54,572 nucleotides of DNA, taken from an uncultured Eubacteriales bacterium (lineage in GTDB: Bacteria > Bacillota > Clostridia > Oscillospirales > Butyricicoccaceae). Position numbers and translations under genes: made by a program. Each line of letters opens with the position of its first letter. The stretch's first letter is position 1. The notes beneath the pieces were generated by a model. It worked only from the letters and a program-made list of their open reading frames with translations. It searched no databases and was not told the DNA's origin. Positions 33,121 to 41,968 of the stretch are shown piece by piece. Location: the NCBI GenBank assembly GCA_910585875.1, contig CAJUIK010000006.1, positions 1 through 54,572 on the forward strand, given 5' to 3'.

Positions 33121-34815
33121 TTATTTGGGTCGTTCTGTCTGTTTCAGCGGCAGCAGGACGGTAATTTTCGTGCCCTTGCCCTCCTGGCTTTCCAGCGACA
33201 GGCTGCCCTGGTGGGCTTCTACAATATGGCGCACGATAGACAGGCCCAGGCCGGTGCCGCCGGTCTGCTTGGAGCGGCTTTTATCCACCCGATAAAACCG
33301 CTCGAAAACCCGGCTCTGGTGCTGGACAGGGATGCCGATGCCCGTGTCCTCCGCCGCGACGGCGGCCATATCCCCTTGGCGCTGGATGGTAATCCAAGCC
33401 ACGCCCCCGGGCTTGTTGTACTTCACTCCGTTGGAGAGCAAATTGACCATCAGCTCCTCCAACATTCTGCCGTTTCCGTCGATCTCCAGCTCTTCTCCCT
33501 GACAGAAGACGGAAACCTCTTTTTCCGCCGCTTCCAGCGCCAAGGTGTCCGCCGCCTGGCGGGCGGTTTCCAGCAGGGGAATCCGCTGCCATTCCGCTTT
33601 GCCCCCGTCCTCAATTTCCGAAAGGCGCATGATATCGTCGATCAGGAATTGCAGCCGCCCGGCCTCCAGCCGGATGCGGCCGGCGAACTGGGCGGCGTCC
33701 TGGCCCCGGGCCATGCCGGTTTCAATCAGCTCGGCAAAGCCGCTGATGGAAGTCAGGGGCGTTTTCAGCTCATGGGAGACGTTGGCAGAAAAATCCCGCC
33801 TCTGCCGCTCGGCCCGGATTTGTTCGCTGGAATCCACCGCCAGAATCATGGCCCCCTGGGCGCCCTGGGCCGGGCTGACGTACAGCCGCAGATAAAGCTG
33901 GCCCAGCTGCAAAACGGTTTCCTGGGGCTGGCGCAGGCTCATCGCCTGGTTCACCGCCCGGACAAAGGCCGGGTCTGAGCAGAGCTCCAAAGCGCTTCGG
34001 CCTCTGGGGTCGCCGGCGGGGGTCTGAAGCAGCTCTCGAGCGCCCTGGTTGCAGGAGAGGACGTTTTTGTTCCCGTCGATCAGAATCAGCCCCTCCCGCA
34101 CGCCGGAGGTAATCATGGAAAGGGTGTCCCGTTCCTGCTGAATCCGGTGAATATTGGCGGCAATCTGGGCCTTCTGGGCCCGGATTTTATCCAAAAAAGG
34201 CTCCAGCTCCTGGTAGGCCGGCTTGCCGATGGGGGATTCCAAGCTCAAGCTCTGGGCCGCTTCCATCACCGGCGCCATCAGCCGCTGGGTGACCCATCGG
34301 GAGATGGGCAGGGCCAAGGCGGCCATCAGCAGCCCGATGACCGCCGCCCAAGGCAGGCTGCCAAAAAACACGGCGGTGAGGCTGTGAGCCGAAGCGCCCA
34401 GCCGCAGCACGGAGCCGTCTTCTCGCAGATAGGCGATGTAATAGACCGTTTCCCCCAGGGTATCGGAGCGGCGGGCGCATTGGCCAAACCCCTCCCGCCG
34501 GGCCTGAATCACCTCCCGGCGGCTTTCATGGTTTTCCATCCCGTCCGCCGGCACGCTGGAATCAAACGCCGCCTTGCCGCCGGCGTCGATCAACGTCAAG
34601 CGGATATCCGGCGCGGACTGGCGCAGGGACTCCAGATAGTCCAGAGGACGAGGCGCAAAATCCAGCCCGGCCAGAATCAGCCGGCCTTGGTTTTGCAGCT
34701 GCCGCCGGGCCTGGCCTTCATAAAGCCGGTAAAACCCCAGGGCGGAGAGGGCCGCCGTCAGCAAAATAGCCAGGGCGCTGACGCAGATCAGGCTTTGCAG
34801 AACGCTTTTTTTCAC
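33121..34815 (-). CDS. PhoR-type sensor histidine kinase
   Basis: A 564-residue membrane kinase: transmembrane segment 1 (about 10-30), an extracytoplasmic sensor region, segment 2 (about 148-172), a HAMP-like linker, a PAS domain (about 235-330, GLILIDGNKNVLSCN), phospho-acceptor His348 in FSANVSHELKTPL, then ATP-binding boxes with NLLSNGVKYN, DTGIGIP and GGTGLGLSIV. This architecture is that of PhoR. It starts four bases after the regulator stop, so the pair is co-translated. The signal is probably phosphate or envelope state, not provable here. Confidence 0.88.
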   Translation of the reverse strand: MKKSVLQSLICVSALAILLTAALSALGFYRLYEGQARRQLQNQGRLILAGLDFAPRPLDYLESLRQSAPDIRLTLIDAGGKAAFDSSVPADGMENHESRREVIQARREGFGQCARRSDTLGETVYYIAYLREDGSVLRLGASAHSLTAVFFGSLPWAAVIGLLMAALALPISRWVTQRLMAPVMEAAQSLSLESPIGKPAYQELEPFLDKIRAQKAQIAANIHRIQQERDTLSMITSGVREGLILIDGNKNVLSCNQGARELLQTPAGDPRGRSALELCSDPAFVRAVNQAMSLRQPQETVLQLGQLYLRLYVSPAQGAQGAMILAVDSSEQIRAERQRRDFSANVSHELKTPLTSISGFAELIETGMARGQDAAQFAGRIRLEAGRLQFLIDDIMRLSEIEDGGKAEWQRIPLLETARQAADTLALEAAEKEVSVFCQGEELEIDGNGRMLEELMVNLLSNGVKYNKPGGVAWITIQRQGDMAAVAAEDTGIGIPVQHQSRVFERFYRVDKSRSKQTGGTGLGLSIVRHIVEAHQGSLSLESQEGKGTKITVLLPLKQTERPK

Positions 34816-34819
34816 CGTT

Positions 34820-35494
34820 CTATCCCTCCAGCTTGTATCCCGCCCCCCGGACGGTTTTGATCAGCCCGCCGCCGGCGCCTAGCTTGCGGCGAAGGGTTTT
34901 GACGTGCATATCCACCGTGCGGCTTTCGCCCTGGAAATCAAATCCCCACACCTTTTCCAGCAGCCGGGTGCGGGATAGGGCCTCCCCTGGGCAGCGCATC
35001 ATGTAGTGAAGAAGCTCAAATTCTTTGTAGGTTAGCTCCACCGGCTTGCCGCCGGAGCAAACGGCCCGGCTCAGCGGATCCAGCGTCACCGGCCCGCAGG
35101 ACAAGGGCCCGGCGCCCCGGCTTGTCCGGCGCAGCACCGCCCGAATCCGGGACAGCAATTCCAACACGCTGAAGGGCTTGGCGATGTAATCGTCCGCCCC
35201 GGCGTCCAGCCCGGCCACCTTGTCCAGCTCGGCGGTTTTGGCCGTCAGCATAATCACCGGCGTGGCGGCGCTGGTTCCCTTTTTTACCTGGCGCAGGATG
35301 TCCATGCCGTCTTCTCCGGGCAGCATGATGTCCAACAGCAGCAGCCGGGGGGGCTCCCGCCGCCAGCAGGGCCAGAACTCCTGGCCGCTCTCAAATCCCC
35401 GGGCCTGGTATCCCCCGCTTTCCAGGGCGTAACAGACCATCTGCCGGATGCTCTCGTCGTCTTCCACGCAGTAGATCAAGGGTTTCTCTTCCAT
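34820..35494 (-). CDS. PhoB/OmpR-type response regulator
   Basis: A 224-residue regulator with a receiver domain (acidic pocket EDD at 11-13, phospho-acceptor Asp55 in LLLLDIMLPGEDG, TAK and KPF motifs) and a winged-helix DNA-binding domain (VELTYKEFELLHYM, TVDMHVKTLRRKLG, VRGAGYKLE). It forms an operon with the PhoR-type kinase and DUF3842. By pattern it is closest to PhoB-like regulators. GGAGGGAAGGC precedes the ATG. Target genes are not visible. Confidence 0.88.
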   Translation of the reverse strand: MEEKPLIYCVEDDESIRQMVCYALESGGYQARGFESGQEFWPCWRREPPRLLLLDIMLPGEDGMDILRQVKKGTSAATPVIMLTAKTAELDKVAGLDAGADDYIAKPFSVLELLSRIRAVLRRTSRGAGPLSCGPVTLDPLSRAVCSGGKPVELTYKEFELLHYMMRCPGEALSRTRLLEKVWGFDFQGESRTVDMHVKTLRRKLGAGGGLIKTVRGAGYKLEG

Positions 35495-35586
35495 ATGCCT
35501 TCCCTCCTTTTCTGCTCTGACTATACCACAACATCCGGGGGGAAGGCAAGAGCGGCGGAAAAGGCAGGCCCTCCCAGCCGATATGG

Positions 35587-36792
35587 CTATAGGTCGTAGG
35601 GGATCTCTCCCGGCGGATCTGGGTCTTCCAAAGGCAGAGAGACGGTGAAGACAGTGGCCTGCTCGTCGCTTTGGGCGGAGATCGAACCCCCATGCAGCTC
35701 CACAATCTGCTTGGCGATGGCCAGTCCCAGGCCGGCGCCGCCGGCGTTTGTGGATCGGGCGGCGTCCATCCGATAAAATTTCTCGAAAATCAGCTCCAAC
35801 TGCCGGGGAGGAATCCGGGGCCCCTGGTTGCTGACGGATACGACGGCCCGCTCCCCCTGCCGCCGGGCTTGGACTTGGACGGCGGTATTTTCATAGCCAT
35901 ATGCCGCCGCGTTTTTGAACAGATTGTTGAAAACCCGGGCCAACTTATCCGGGTCGGCGGAGACAGACAAACCAGGCTCCGCCTCCACTCGGGCCCATTT
36001 GCCCTGCCGGGCCAAGATGGGATAAAATTCGTCCGCAATCTGGGCCAGCGCCACGTCCAGCCGCACAGGCCGGCGTTCCAGCACAACCTGCTGGAGGTTG
36101 AAACGGGTGATATCGAAAAATTGGTTGATCAGCTCCTCCAGCCGATAGGCCTTGTCCAAGGCCACCCGGGTGTATTTGGCCCTTTGCTCCAAAGGCATAT
36201 CGGCCGCTTCGTCCAGCAGGCTCAAGTACCCTACCACCGAGGTCAAAGGGGTCTTCAGGTCGTGGGCCAGATAGACCACCAAATCGTTTTTCCGCTGCTC
36301 GCTCTCCAGCGCGGCCCGCTGGCGGGCGGCCAGGGCCCCTTGGATGCGATCCAGCTTTTCATCCATGAAGGCCAGCTCCTGGGGCAATTCTTCCTTTGCC
36401 GCAGCGCCTTCCGCCAGAAGCCGGTCCAACCGCCGGTCCAGCTGGCGGAAATACTGGCTGAACCGCCGCAGCAATCGGTTCCAGAGCAGCAGCAGAATGA
36501 CCGCCGCCATCAGAGTCGTCCAAAAGCCCTTGTGCCGCAAAAACGCCCCCTGATACAGGCGGATGCCCTCCTCTTGGCTGAGCCCCAAAAACACCCGGAC
36601 GGCGGCCACGAAGAAATTGGCGAAGGGATCCTCCAATACGCCGTCCACCAGCAGGGCCCGGGCCATGGCCGCGATCACATAAGTTTCCGCCAACAGACGA
36701 AGAAATTGTCCCGTCATTTTCCGCCGCAGACGGCGCAGGTCGTCGTCCTGTCGGTTTCGGGCCCGCTTCTTTTTTTCCTTGCCTTCAACCAT
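35587..36792 (-). CDS. VanS-like sensor histidine kinase
   Basis: A 401-residue kinase with two membrane segments (about residues 33-48 and 90-106) around a short outside loop of about 40 residues, a coiled linker (about 110-165), phospho-acceptor His177 in LAHDLKTPLTSVVGYL, and ATP-binding motifs NLFKNAAAYG, NQGPRIP and GGAGLGLAIAK. It overlaps the regulator gene by eight bases, so they are co-translated. The short sensor loop and kinase pattern resemble VanS. There are no vanH, vanA or vanX genes in the window, so glycopeptide resistance must not be inferred. Confidence 0.85.
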   Translation of the reverse strand: MVEGKEKKKRARNRQDDDLRRLRRKMTGQFLRLLAETYVIAAMARALLVDGVLEDPFANFFVAAVRVFLGLSQEEGIRLYQGAFLRHKGFWTTLMAAVILLLLWNRLLRRFSQYFRQLDRRLDRLLAEGAAAKEELPQELAFMDEKLDRIQGALAARQRAALESEQRKNDLVVYLAHDLKTPLTSVVGYLSLLDEAADMPLEQRAKYTRVALDKAYRLEELINQFFDITRFNLQQVVLERRPVRLDVALAQIADEFYPILARQGKWARVEAEPGLSVSADPDKLARVFNNLFKNAAAYGYENTAVQVQARRQGERAVVSVSNQGPRIPPRQLELIFEKFYRMDAARSTNAGGAGLGLAIAKQIVELHGGSISAQSDEQATVFTVSLPLEDPDPPGEIPYDL

Positions 36793-37483
36793 CGATTTTG
36801 TACCCCACGCCCCAGACTGTTTTGATATACTTGGGTTTATCGGCTTTGTCCCCCATCTTTTCCCGCAGATGGCGGATATGCACCATCACCGTGTTGTTGC
36901 TGTTGGTAAAGTATTTTTCTCCCCACACCTGGCGAAACAGCTGCTCGCAGCTGATGACTTTGCCCCGGTTTTCGCACAGGAGCCACAAAATATTGAATTC
37001 CAGCGGCGTCAGCGACAGAGGCCGGTCGTTGAGCTGGCAGGTGCGGGCCGCCCTGTCGATGACAATGCCGGAAAAATCGATCACATCCCCGTTCCCCTGG
37101 AGAGCTCCTTCGTTATACCGCCAGGCGCGGCGCAGCTGGGCCTTGACCCGGGCTACCATCTCCAATGGGCTGAAGGGCTTGGAGATATAGTCGTCTGCTC
37201 CCAGAGCCAAACCGTTGATTTTATCCAGCTCCTCGCCTCGGGCCGTCAGCATAATCACCGGATAGGTATAGGTTTCCCGGATCACCCGGCACAGCTCGAA
37301 GCCGTCCACGCCGGGCAGCATCACGTCCAGCAGCGCCAGATCCATGGGCTGGCGCCGAATCCATTCCAAAGCCTGGGTGCCGTCATAGCATTTATAGACG
37401 GTAAAGCCCTCGTTCGTCAGATAGAGCTCCACCAGATCCGCGATTTCTTTTTCATCGTCCACCGCCAATATCTTGGCTTCCAC
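36785..37483 (-). CDS. VanR-like response regulator
   Basis: A 232-residue OmpR-family regulator strikingly similar to VanR: KILAVDDEKEIADLVELYL, phospho-acceptor Asp53 in LALLDVMLPG, GADDYISKPFSPLEMVARVK, and the C-terminal SNNTVMVHIRHLREKMGD with YIKTVWGVGYKI. GAGGGGATGA lies before the ATG. It is cotranscribed with the VanS-like kinase. In other bacteria VanR-type regulators also control general envelope genes, which is the likely situation here because no resistance genes are near. Confidence 0.88.
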   Translation of the reverse strand: MEAKILAVDDEKEIADLVELYLTNEGFTVYKCYDGTQALEWIRRQPMDLALLDVMLPGVDGFELCRVIRETYTYPVIMLTARGEELDKINGLALGADDYISKPFSPLEMVARVKAQLRRAWRYNEGALQGNGDVIDFSGIVIDRAARTCQLNDRPLSLTPLEFNILWLLCENRGKVISCEQLFRQVWGEKYFTNSNNTVMVHIRHLREKMGDKADKPKYIKTVWGVGYKIDG

Positions 37484-37633
37484 AAAATCATCCCCTCTTC
37501 GTCGGCAGAATCCGGGCGCGTCCTCTTGTATTCTACCCGATTTTCCCTTCGCTGTGCAGAGGGCAATTACTTAAGTTTTTCTTTCGACCGGCAGAAGGAT
37601 CCCTGCGCGGCGGAAGCTGCCCCCGCGCAAAAG

Positions 37634-37659
37634 AAAAAGCCCCGGCAAATTGCCGGAGC
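37634..37659 (-). terminator. Intrinsic terminator of htrA
   Basis: GCCCCGGCA and TGCCGGAGC (37639-37659) form a 9-bp stem that is complete only on the minus strand, where the one mismatch becomes G-U. TTTTT follows on that strand. It lies about 60 bases after the htrA stop. Confidence 0.75.
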
Positions 37660-37717
37660 CTAAGGGACGCTAAAAAACGGCGCGCAGAGGGGTTTGGATT
37701 CCAAAATCATCCGCAGT

Positions 37718-39037
37718 CTATAGATTATATCCGGTTTGCTGGTTGGCGTCTTCCATCAGCTTGACGTTGATTTCCTGGGTTTCCCCGGCCCCTTGGCGGT
37801 AAAACGTCAGCTTCATCATCTCGCCGGCCTTGTGCCTATCCCGCAGAGAGCAAGCCTGGGCCACGGTTTCCACCCGAATATCGTCCACGCCGATGAGGAT
37901 ATCCCCCGCCGCCAACCCCTTGAGAGCCGCGTCGCTTTTCGGATCCACCTGATCAATGAGCACGCCCTGGGGCAGCCGGTAAAAGGCGGCGGCCATGGCG
38001 CTGAGATTCCGGCCGCTGAGGCCCGCCAGAGGCCTGCCTGAAACATAGCCCTTTTCAATCAGCTCCTCCACCACCGGCTTCACCTGGTTGGCGGGAATGG
38101 CGAATCCCAGCCCCTCATAGTTTTCCACGCTGATTTTGGCGCTGTTGACGCCGATGACCTGGCCGTATTCGTTGATCAGCGCCCCGCCGGAATTGCCCGG
38201 ATTGATGGAGGCGTCGGTCTGAATCAGCGTCATAGACGCGCCGTTGACCACGATGTTCCGGTTGATGGCTGAGACGATGCCGGCGGTGGCGGTGCCCTCC
38301 AAACCCATGGGATTGCCGATGGCCACCGCCGCCTCCCCGGCCTCCACCTGGTCGGAATCGCCGAATTCCGCCGCCTGGAGGTTCTGAGCCTCGATTTTGA
38401 GTACGGCGATATCCGTCTTCGCGTCGGCGCCCACCAGGTCGGCAGAATAGGTCTCGCCGTTGTCCAGCGTGACGGAGACATTGTCGCCCCCTTCCACCAC
38501 ATGGTTATTCGTCACAATATATCCGTCTTCCGACAAAATAATTCCCGAGCCTGTGCTGCCGGTGGAATACGTCTGGAAACTCTCCGTCGCCACGCCCACC
38601 ACAGAGGGCCGTACTTTTTTCACCACGTCAGTCACGTCTTTGACCACCAGCGCAGGATGATCCTGCCTCTTCCCCTCCTCAGGCTTGGGCCGCACCGCCA
38701 GGGCAAAGCCCTCCTCTTCCTCCGCCAAGGGCTCCTGAGCTTGCAGGACCGGGCTTTGGTCTGGCTGGTCTTCCCGGGGCTGATCCTCCGCCGCCGGCGA
38801 AGGGGCGGCGGCGCGTTCCCTGCCCCGATCCTCTTCCTGTATCAACAGATAGCAGCCCAAGCCGCCCATCAGGGCCAGCGCCGCGCAGACAGCCGCGCCC
38901 CGGCGCCAACGCCCTCTGCGGCGTTTGGAAGCCAGCACTTCTTCATAGCTGCGGTAAGCGGCCACATTGCGATAGTAATGGGGCTCTTCCGGCGGCGCCG
39001 GCCTTTCTGTGTTTGGTTGGTTTCGCTGGCTGAACAT
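37718..39037 (-). CDS. htrA: HtrA/DegP-type membrane-anchored serine protease
   Basis: A 439-residue protease of the DegP/HtrA (S1C) family for envelope protein quality control. A cytoplasmic N-tail is followed by one transmembrane segment (about 48-66), a Pro/Glu-rich linker, the protease domain with triad His179 (TNNHVVEG), Asp209 (AKTDIAVLK) and Ser283 (NPGNSGGAL), and one PDZ domain (about 330-425). The ATG follows AGGTGATTTCC. Upstream on the same strand is a two-component system, separated by a 123-bp tandem repeat. Control by that system is plausible from position only. Confidence 0.92.
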   Translation of the reverse strand: MFSQRNQPNTERPAPPEEPHYYRNVAAYRSYEEVLASKRRRGRWRRGAAVCAALALMGGLGCYLLIQEEDRGRERAAAPSPAAEDQPREDQPDQSPVLQAQEPLAEEEEGFALAVRPKPEEGKRQDHPALVVKDVTDVVKKVRPSVVGVATESFQTYSTGSTGSGIILSEDGYIVTNNHVVEGGDNVSVTLDNGETYSADLVGADAKTDIAVLKIEAQNLQAAEFGDSDQVEAGEAAVAIGNPMGLEGTATAGIVSAINRNIVVNGASMTLIQTDASINPGNSGGALINEYGQVIGVNSAKISVENYEGLGFAIPANQVKPVVEELIEKGYVSGRPLAGLSGRNLSAMAAAFYRLPQGVLIDQVDPKSDAALKGLAAGDILIGVDDIRVETVAQACSLRDRHKAGEMMKLTFYRQGAGETQEINVKLMEDANQQTGYNL

Positions 39038-39165
39038 AAGCTGGAAATCACCTCGTCAATAGCTGAGCAGACAGAGCGCCCAAAGCGCGCGTCTTTTTTG
39101 GCGAATAGACGTCTTTGCTGCAAAAAAGGAGGCCGGAACTAACAGAATAAAAGCGACTCCCTCCC
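39038..39165. other. htrA upstream region
   Basis: Short non-coding leader of htrA. I see no convincing promoter; the tandem repeat array begins at its far end. Confidence 0.4.
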
Positions 39166-39557
39166 AAAAAATCTTCAGATTTTTGCGCGGAGCGCCAGGA
39201 ACCCGCCGCAGGCGGGACGACGGAAGTCCGGCGAACCCGATTTCCGGCGATTCAGTCGCCGGAAATCTATCCAATCAATGGGGTCTCCAAAAAATCTTTA
39301 GATTTTTGCGCGAAGCGCCAAGAACCCGCCGCAGGCGGGACGACGGAAGCCCGGCGAACCCGATTTCCGGCAATTCAGTCGCCGGAAATTATCCAATCAG
39401 CGGGGTCCCCAAAAAATCTTCAGATTTTTGCGCGAAGCGCCAGGGACCCGCCGCAGGCGGGACGACGGAAGTCCGGCGAACCCGATTTCCGGCGATTCAG
39501 TCGCCGGAAATCTATCCAATCAACGGGGTCCCCAAAAAATCTTTAGATTTTTTGGGG
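39166..39557. repeat. Tandem repeat of about 123 bp, three full copies and a partial fourth
   Basis: Units begin with AAAAAATCTT at 39166, 39289, 39411 and 39534 (periods 123, 122 and 123). Each full unit carries a CCCGCC/GGCGGG hairpin and a TTTCCGGCGA/TCGCCGGAAA hairpin (the second copy has one arm changed). The fourth copy stops inside a near-perfect palindrome (39530-39557) whose centre holds the TAA stop codon of the kinase gene. The repeat is non-coding: its period breaks the reading frame between copies. Confidence 0.9.
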
Positions 39558-40997
39558 TATCATAAAGCAGAACTCCGTCTGGCCGTTTCCGCTCTTGGCG
39601 TAGATATCGCCGCCGTGGCGGTTGACTAACGTCTTTACAATATAGAGACCCAGGCCCGAACTGGTCACTTTGGCGCTGCGGGAGCGGTCGCCTTTGTAAA
39701 AGCGCTCGAAGATATGGTCGATATCCTCCGGGGCGATGCCCGGACCGGTGTTGACAATATTGCATTGCACCTTGCCGCCTTTGGCGGAGAGATAGACGAT
39801 GATTTTGCCCTGCTGCTGGGTGAATTTCACAGCGTTGTCAATCAGGTTGTAGACCACCTGGAAAATGGCGTCGTGATCCGCGCAGAGTTCCAGTTTTTCC
39901 GGGATATCCAGATTCAGGTCGATCTCCTTTTCGGTAAGCTGCCGCTCGAACCCCAGCACAATGCGCCGGGCCATCTCGCTGATATCGAAGGAAGTCCTGT
40001 TCAACGCCCGCTGGCCGCTTTCCAGCCGGGAAACCTCCACCATGCTGTTGGCCAGCCGGGAAAGACGGCGGATTTCCTCTGAAACGATGCGCAGATAATA
40101 TTCCTGCTTTTCCTGGGGAATGGCGCCGTCCAAAATACCGTCGATAAAGCCGCCGATGGTCGTCATTGGGGTCCGCAGGTCGTGGGATACGTTGGCGATC
40201 AAATCCCGCCTCTGCGTTTCCATATTTTCAATGGCGTCGGCCATGTGGTTGAAGCTGACTGTCAAGGCGTACAGCTCGTCCCGCTGCTTGGGCACAGCCA
40301 CCCGGGCGGAAAAATCTCCCCGGCCAAAGTTGCGGGTGGCGGCGGCGATGTTGCGCAGGGGCCGCAGCGTGTTGTTGACCATGGCGTAAGTCACAGCCAG
40401 CACCACCAGAAAAACCACAAAAATCATCAGAATAAAGGTGCTGGAAATATTGGCGAAGAGCTTCAAAGAGGAGTCGGCGGGCAGAGAAGCGAAGACCATG
40501 CCCAGCGTCTGGCCGCCGCTTTGGGCCGGCGCGCCCAGCGTGTAATGAGGGGACGTGAGCAGACCGGAGAAATTGCCCATTTCATAAAACCGGCCCTTTT
40601 GCTCCACCGCCTCCTGGGCGGCCTGAGGGGCGTAAACCCTCTCTTCATGGACATAACAGCCCTCGCCTGTGGCGAAAAACAGCACCTCGCCCTCTTCGTC
40701 GCAGATAAACAGGATGCCGTCCAGATTGTCCGCCAGGCCCATGACGCTGTTGCGATAGAACTTTTCATAGGCTTGAAGGCTGAAGCTGGAACCGATCATA
40801 TTGGGGGCGATCTGCATATATTCGGCGGTATAGGCGGAAGCCCGGCTGACGGCGGCGGCCAGGGCGCTCTCCCGCTCCCGGGCGGCATACCGGCTGATTT
40901 GATAGATAAACGCGCCGCCTAAGGCGGTGAAACTGAGCATGACCACCAGGGAATAGATGATGAAGTTTTTGAGAAAAATGCTTTTGACGCCCTTCAT
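39543..40997 (-). CDS. Sensor histidine kinase with HAMP domain
   Basis: A 484-residue kinase: transmembrane segments at about 12-32 and 188-206, an extracytoplasmic sensor domain between them (about 33-187), a HAMP linker (LRPLRNIAAATRNFGRGDF), phospho-acceptor His272 in LIANVSHDLRTPMTTIGGF, and NLIDNAVKF, NTGPGIAP and SSGLGLYIVK for ATP binding. Its regulator gene ends 60 bases upstream. Its last codons (PQKI then TAA) lie within the palindrome that ends the neighbouring repeat array, so the repeat abuts or may have reshaped the C-terminus. Confidence 0.87.
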   Translation of the reverse strand: MKGVKSIFLKNFIIYSLVVMLSFTALGGAFIYQISRYAARERESALAAAVSRASAYTAEYMQIAPNMIGSSFSLQAYEKFYRNSVMGLADNLDGILFICDEEGEVLFFATGEGCYVHEERVYAPQAAQEAVEQKGRFYEMGNFSGLLTSPHYTLGAPAQSGGQTLGMVFASLPADSSLKLFANISSTFILMIFVVFLVVLAVTYAMVNNTLRPLRNIAAATRNFGRGDFSARVAVPKQRDELYALTVSFNHMADAIENMETQRRDLIANVSHDLRTPMTTIGGFIDGILDGAIPQEKQEYYLRIVSEEIRRLSRLANSMVEVSRLESGQRALNRTSFDISEMARRIVLGFERQLTEKEIDLNLDIPEKLELCADHDAIFQVVYNLIDNAVKFTQQQGKIIVYLSAKGGKVQCNIVNTGPGIAPEDIDHIFERFYKGDRSRSAKVTSSGLGLYIVKTLVNRHGGDIYAKSGNGQTEFCFMIPQKI

Positions 40998-41057
40998 ACC
41001 CGCTCTCCCCTGGCTGTTCTTTTTTTATTTGTTCCGCTGGCGGCGCGTTCCCAATCG

Positions 41058-41735
41058 TCAGCTGGCCGTCTCGAATTTATATCCCACGCCCCAGACGGTT
41101 TTCAGCTCCCATTGATCGCTGGCGCCGGAGAGCTTTTCCCGCAGGCGCTTGATGTGGACGTCCACCGTCCGGGTATCGCCGAAATAATCAAACCCCCACA
41201 CGTCGTCCAGCAGCTGGGACCGGGTGAACACCCGGTTGGGAGACGAGGCCAAAAAATACAGCAGCTCGATCTCTTTGGGCGGGATTTCCATTTTTTTACC
41301 TTTGACTACAATATTATAGCTCTCTTTGTCGATCACCAGATTGTCAAATTCCAGCTTGGCTGGAGCGTCGTCGTCAAACCGGCGCATCACCGCGTGAATA
41401 CGGGCGATGACCTCCCGCATTTCAAAGGGTTTGGAGATATAATCGTCCGCCCCCAGCTCCAAGCCAGAAACCTTGTCAAAGGTTTCGCTTTTGGCCGTCA
41501 GCATGATCACCGGGGTTTTGGAGGCGGCCCGGATTTCCTTAATGACCTGCCAGCCGTCCATATTGGGCATCATCACGTCCAGCAACACCAGATCCGGGTG
41601 AATCCTCTTGAAAGCCCGGAGGCCCTCGGCGCCGTCGCAGGCGCTTTCAATCACATATCCTTCTTGTTCCAGATAAAGGCGCAGCAATTCCCGGATATTA
41701 CTGTCGTCCTCGATAATCAGAAGCGTTTTTGCCAT
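41058..41735 (-). CDS. OmpR/PhoB-type response regulator
   Basis: A 225-residue regulator: acidic pocket EDD at residues 9-11, phospho-acceptor Asp53 in LVLLDVMMPNMDG, TAK and ISKPFEMREV, then a winged helix with IPPKEIELLYFLA, TRTVDVHIKRLREKL and VWGVGYKFE. The start at 41735 follows GGAAGGGG; 41 upstream in-frame codons cover the promoter and are rejected. Partner of the kinase at 39543-40997. A PhoB-box-like repeat before its promoter suggests autoregulation. Confidence 0.88.
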   Translation of the reverse strand: MAKTLLIIEDDSNIRELLRLYLEQEGYVIESACDGAEGLRAFKRIHPDLVLLDVMMPNMDGWQVIKEIRAASKTPVIMLTAKSETFDKVSGLELGADDYISKPFEMREVIARIHAVMRRFDDDAPAKLEFDNLVIDKESYNIVVKGKKMEIPPKEIELLYFLASSPNRVFTRSQLLDDVWGFDYFGDTRTVDVHIKRLREKLSGASDQWELKTVWGVGYKFETAS

Positions 41736-41823
41736 GGCGAAACCCCTTCCTGACCGCCCGCCCAGTGATAAAGAAGCCCCTTGCGACAGGGGCGGCTGGC
41801 GGTTGTTTTGTATCTTGTTATTT

Positions 41824-41866
41824 ATTATAGTGTCTGTCGCGCTGGATTGCATTAACAAAATGTAAA
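41824..41866 (-). promoter_or_regulatory. Promoter with PhoB-box-like repeat
   Basis: On the minus strand a perfect TATAAT (41829-41824) lacks a good -35 box. Twenty bases upstream is TTTACA-N5-TTAATG (41866-41850), an 11-base direct repeat like the boxes bound by PhoB/PhoP-type regulators. Confidence 0.45.
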
Positions 41867-41968
41867 CTAATCGTGGCCTAAAGGAAGCAAATCAAGCGTT
41901 TTTTCTTGCCATCAGCCGCCGAATCCTTTATACTTGGCCCAAGAACAGAATTTTCAGGAGGTTTTTTC

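Noticed and set aside
35587..37483. Vancomycin-resistance cluster
   Set aside because: Only VanR/VanS-like proteins are present; no ligase, dehydrogenase or dipeptidase gene follows.
39166..39545. Possible CRISPR array
   Set aside because: Units are 122-123 bp, contiguous and without unique spacers; no cas gene is near.
39530..39557. Classical terminator of the sensor kinase
   Set aside because: The palindrome has its T residues inside the stem and contains the stop codon in its loop; it is better described as the end of the repeat array.
39183..39629. Plus-strand open frame of 148 codons with repeated peptide units
   Set aside because: It is the 123-bp tandem repeat read as protein. The 122-base period shifts the repeated peptide into another frame in the next copy, and the frame runs into the antisense of the kinase gene.
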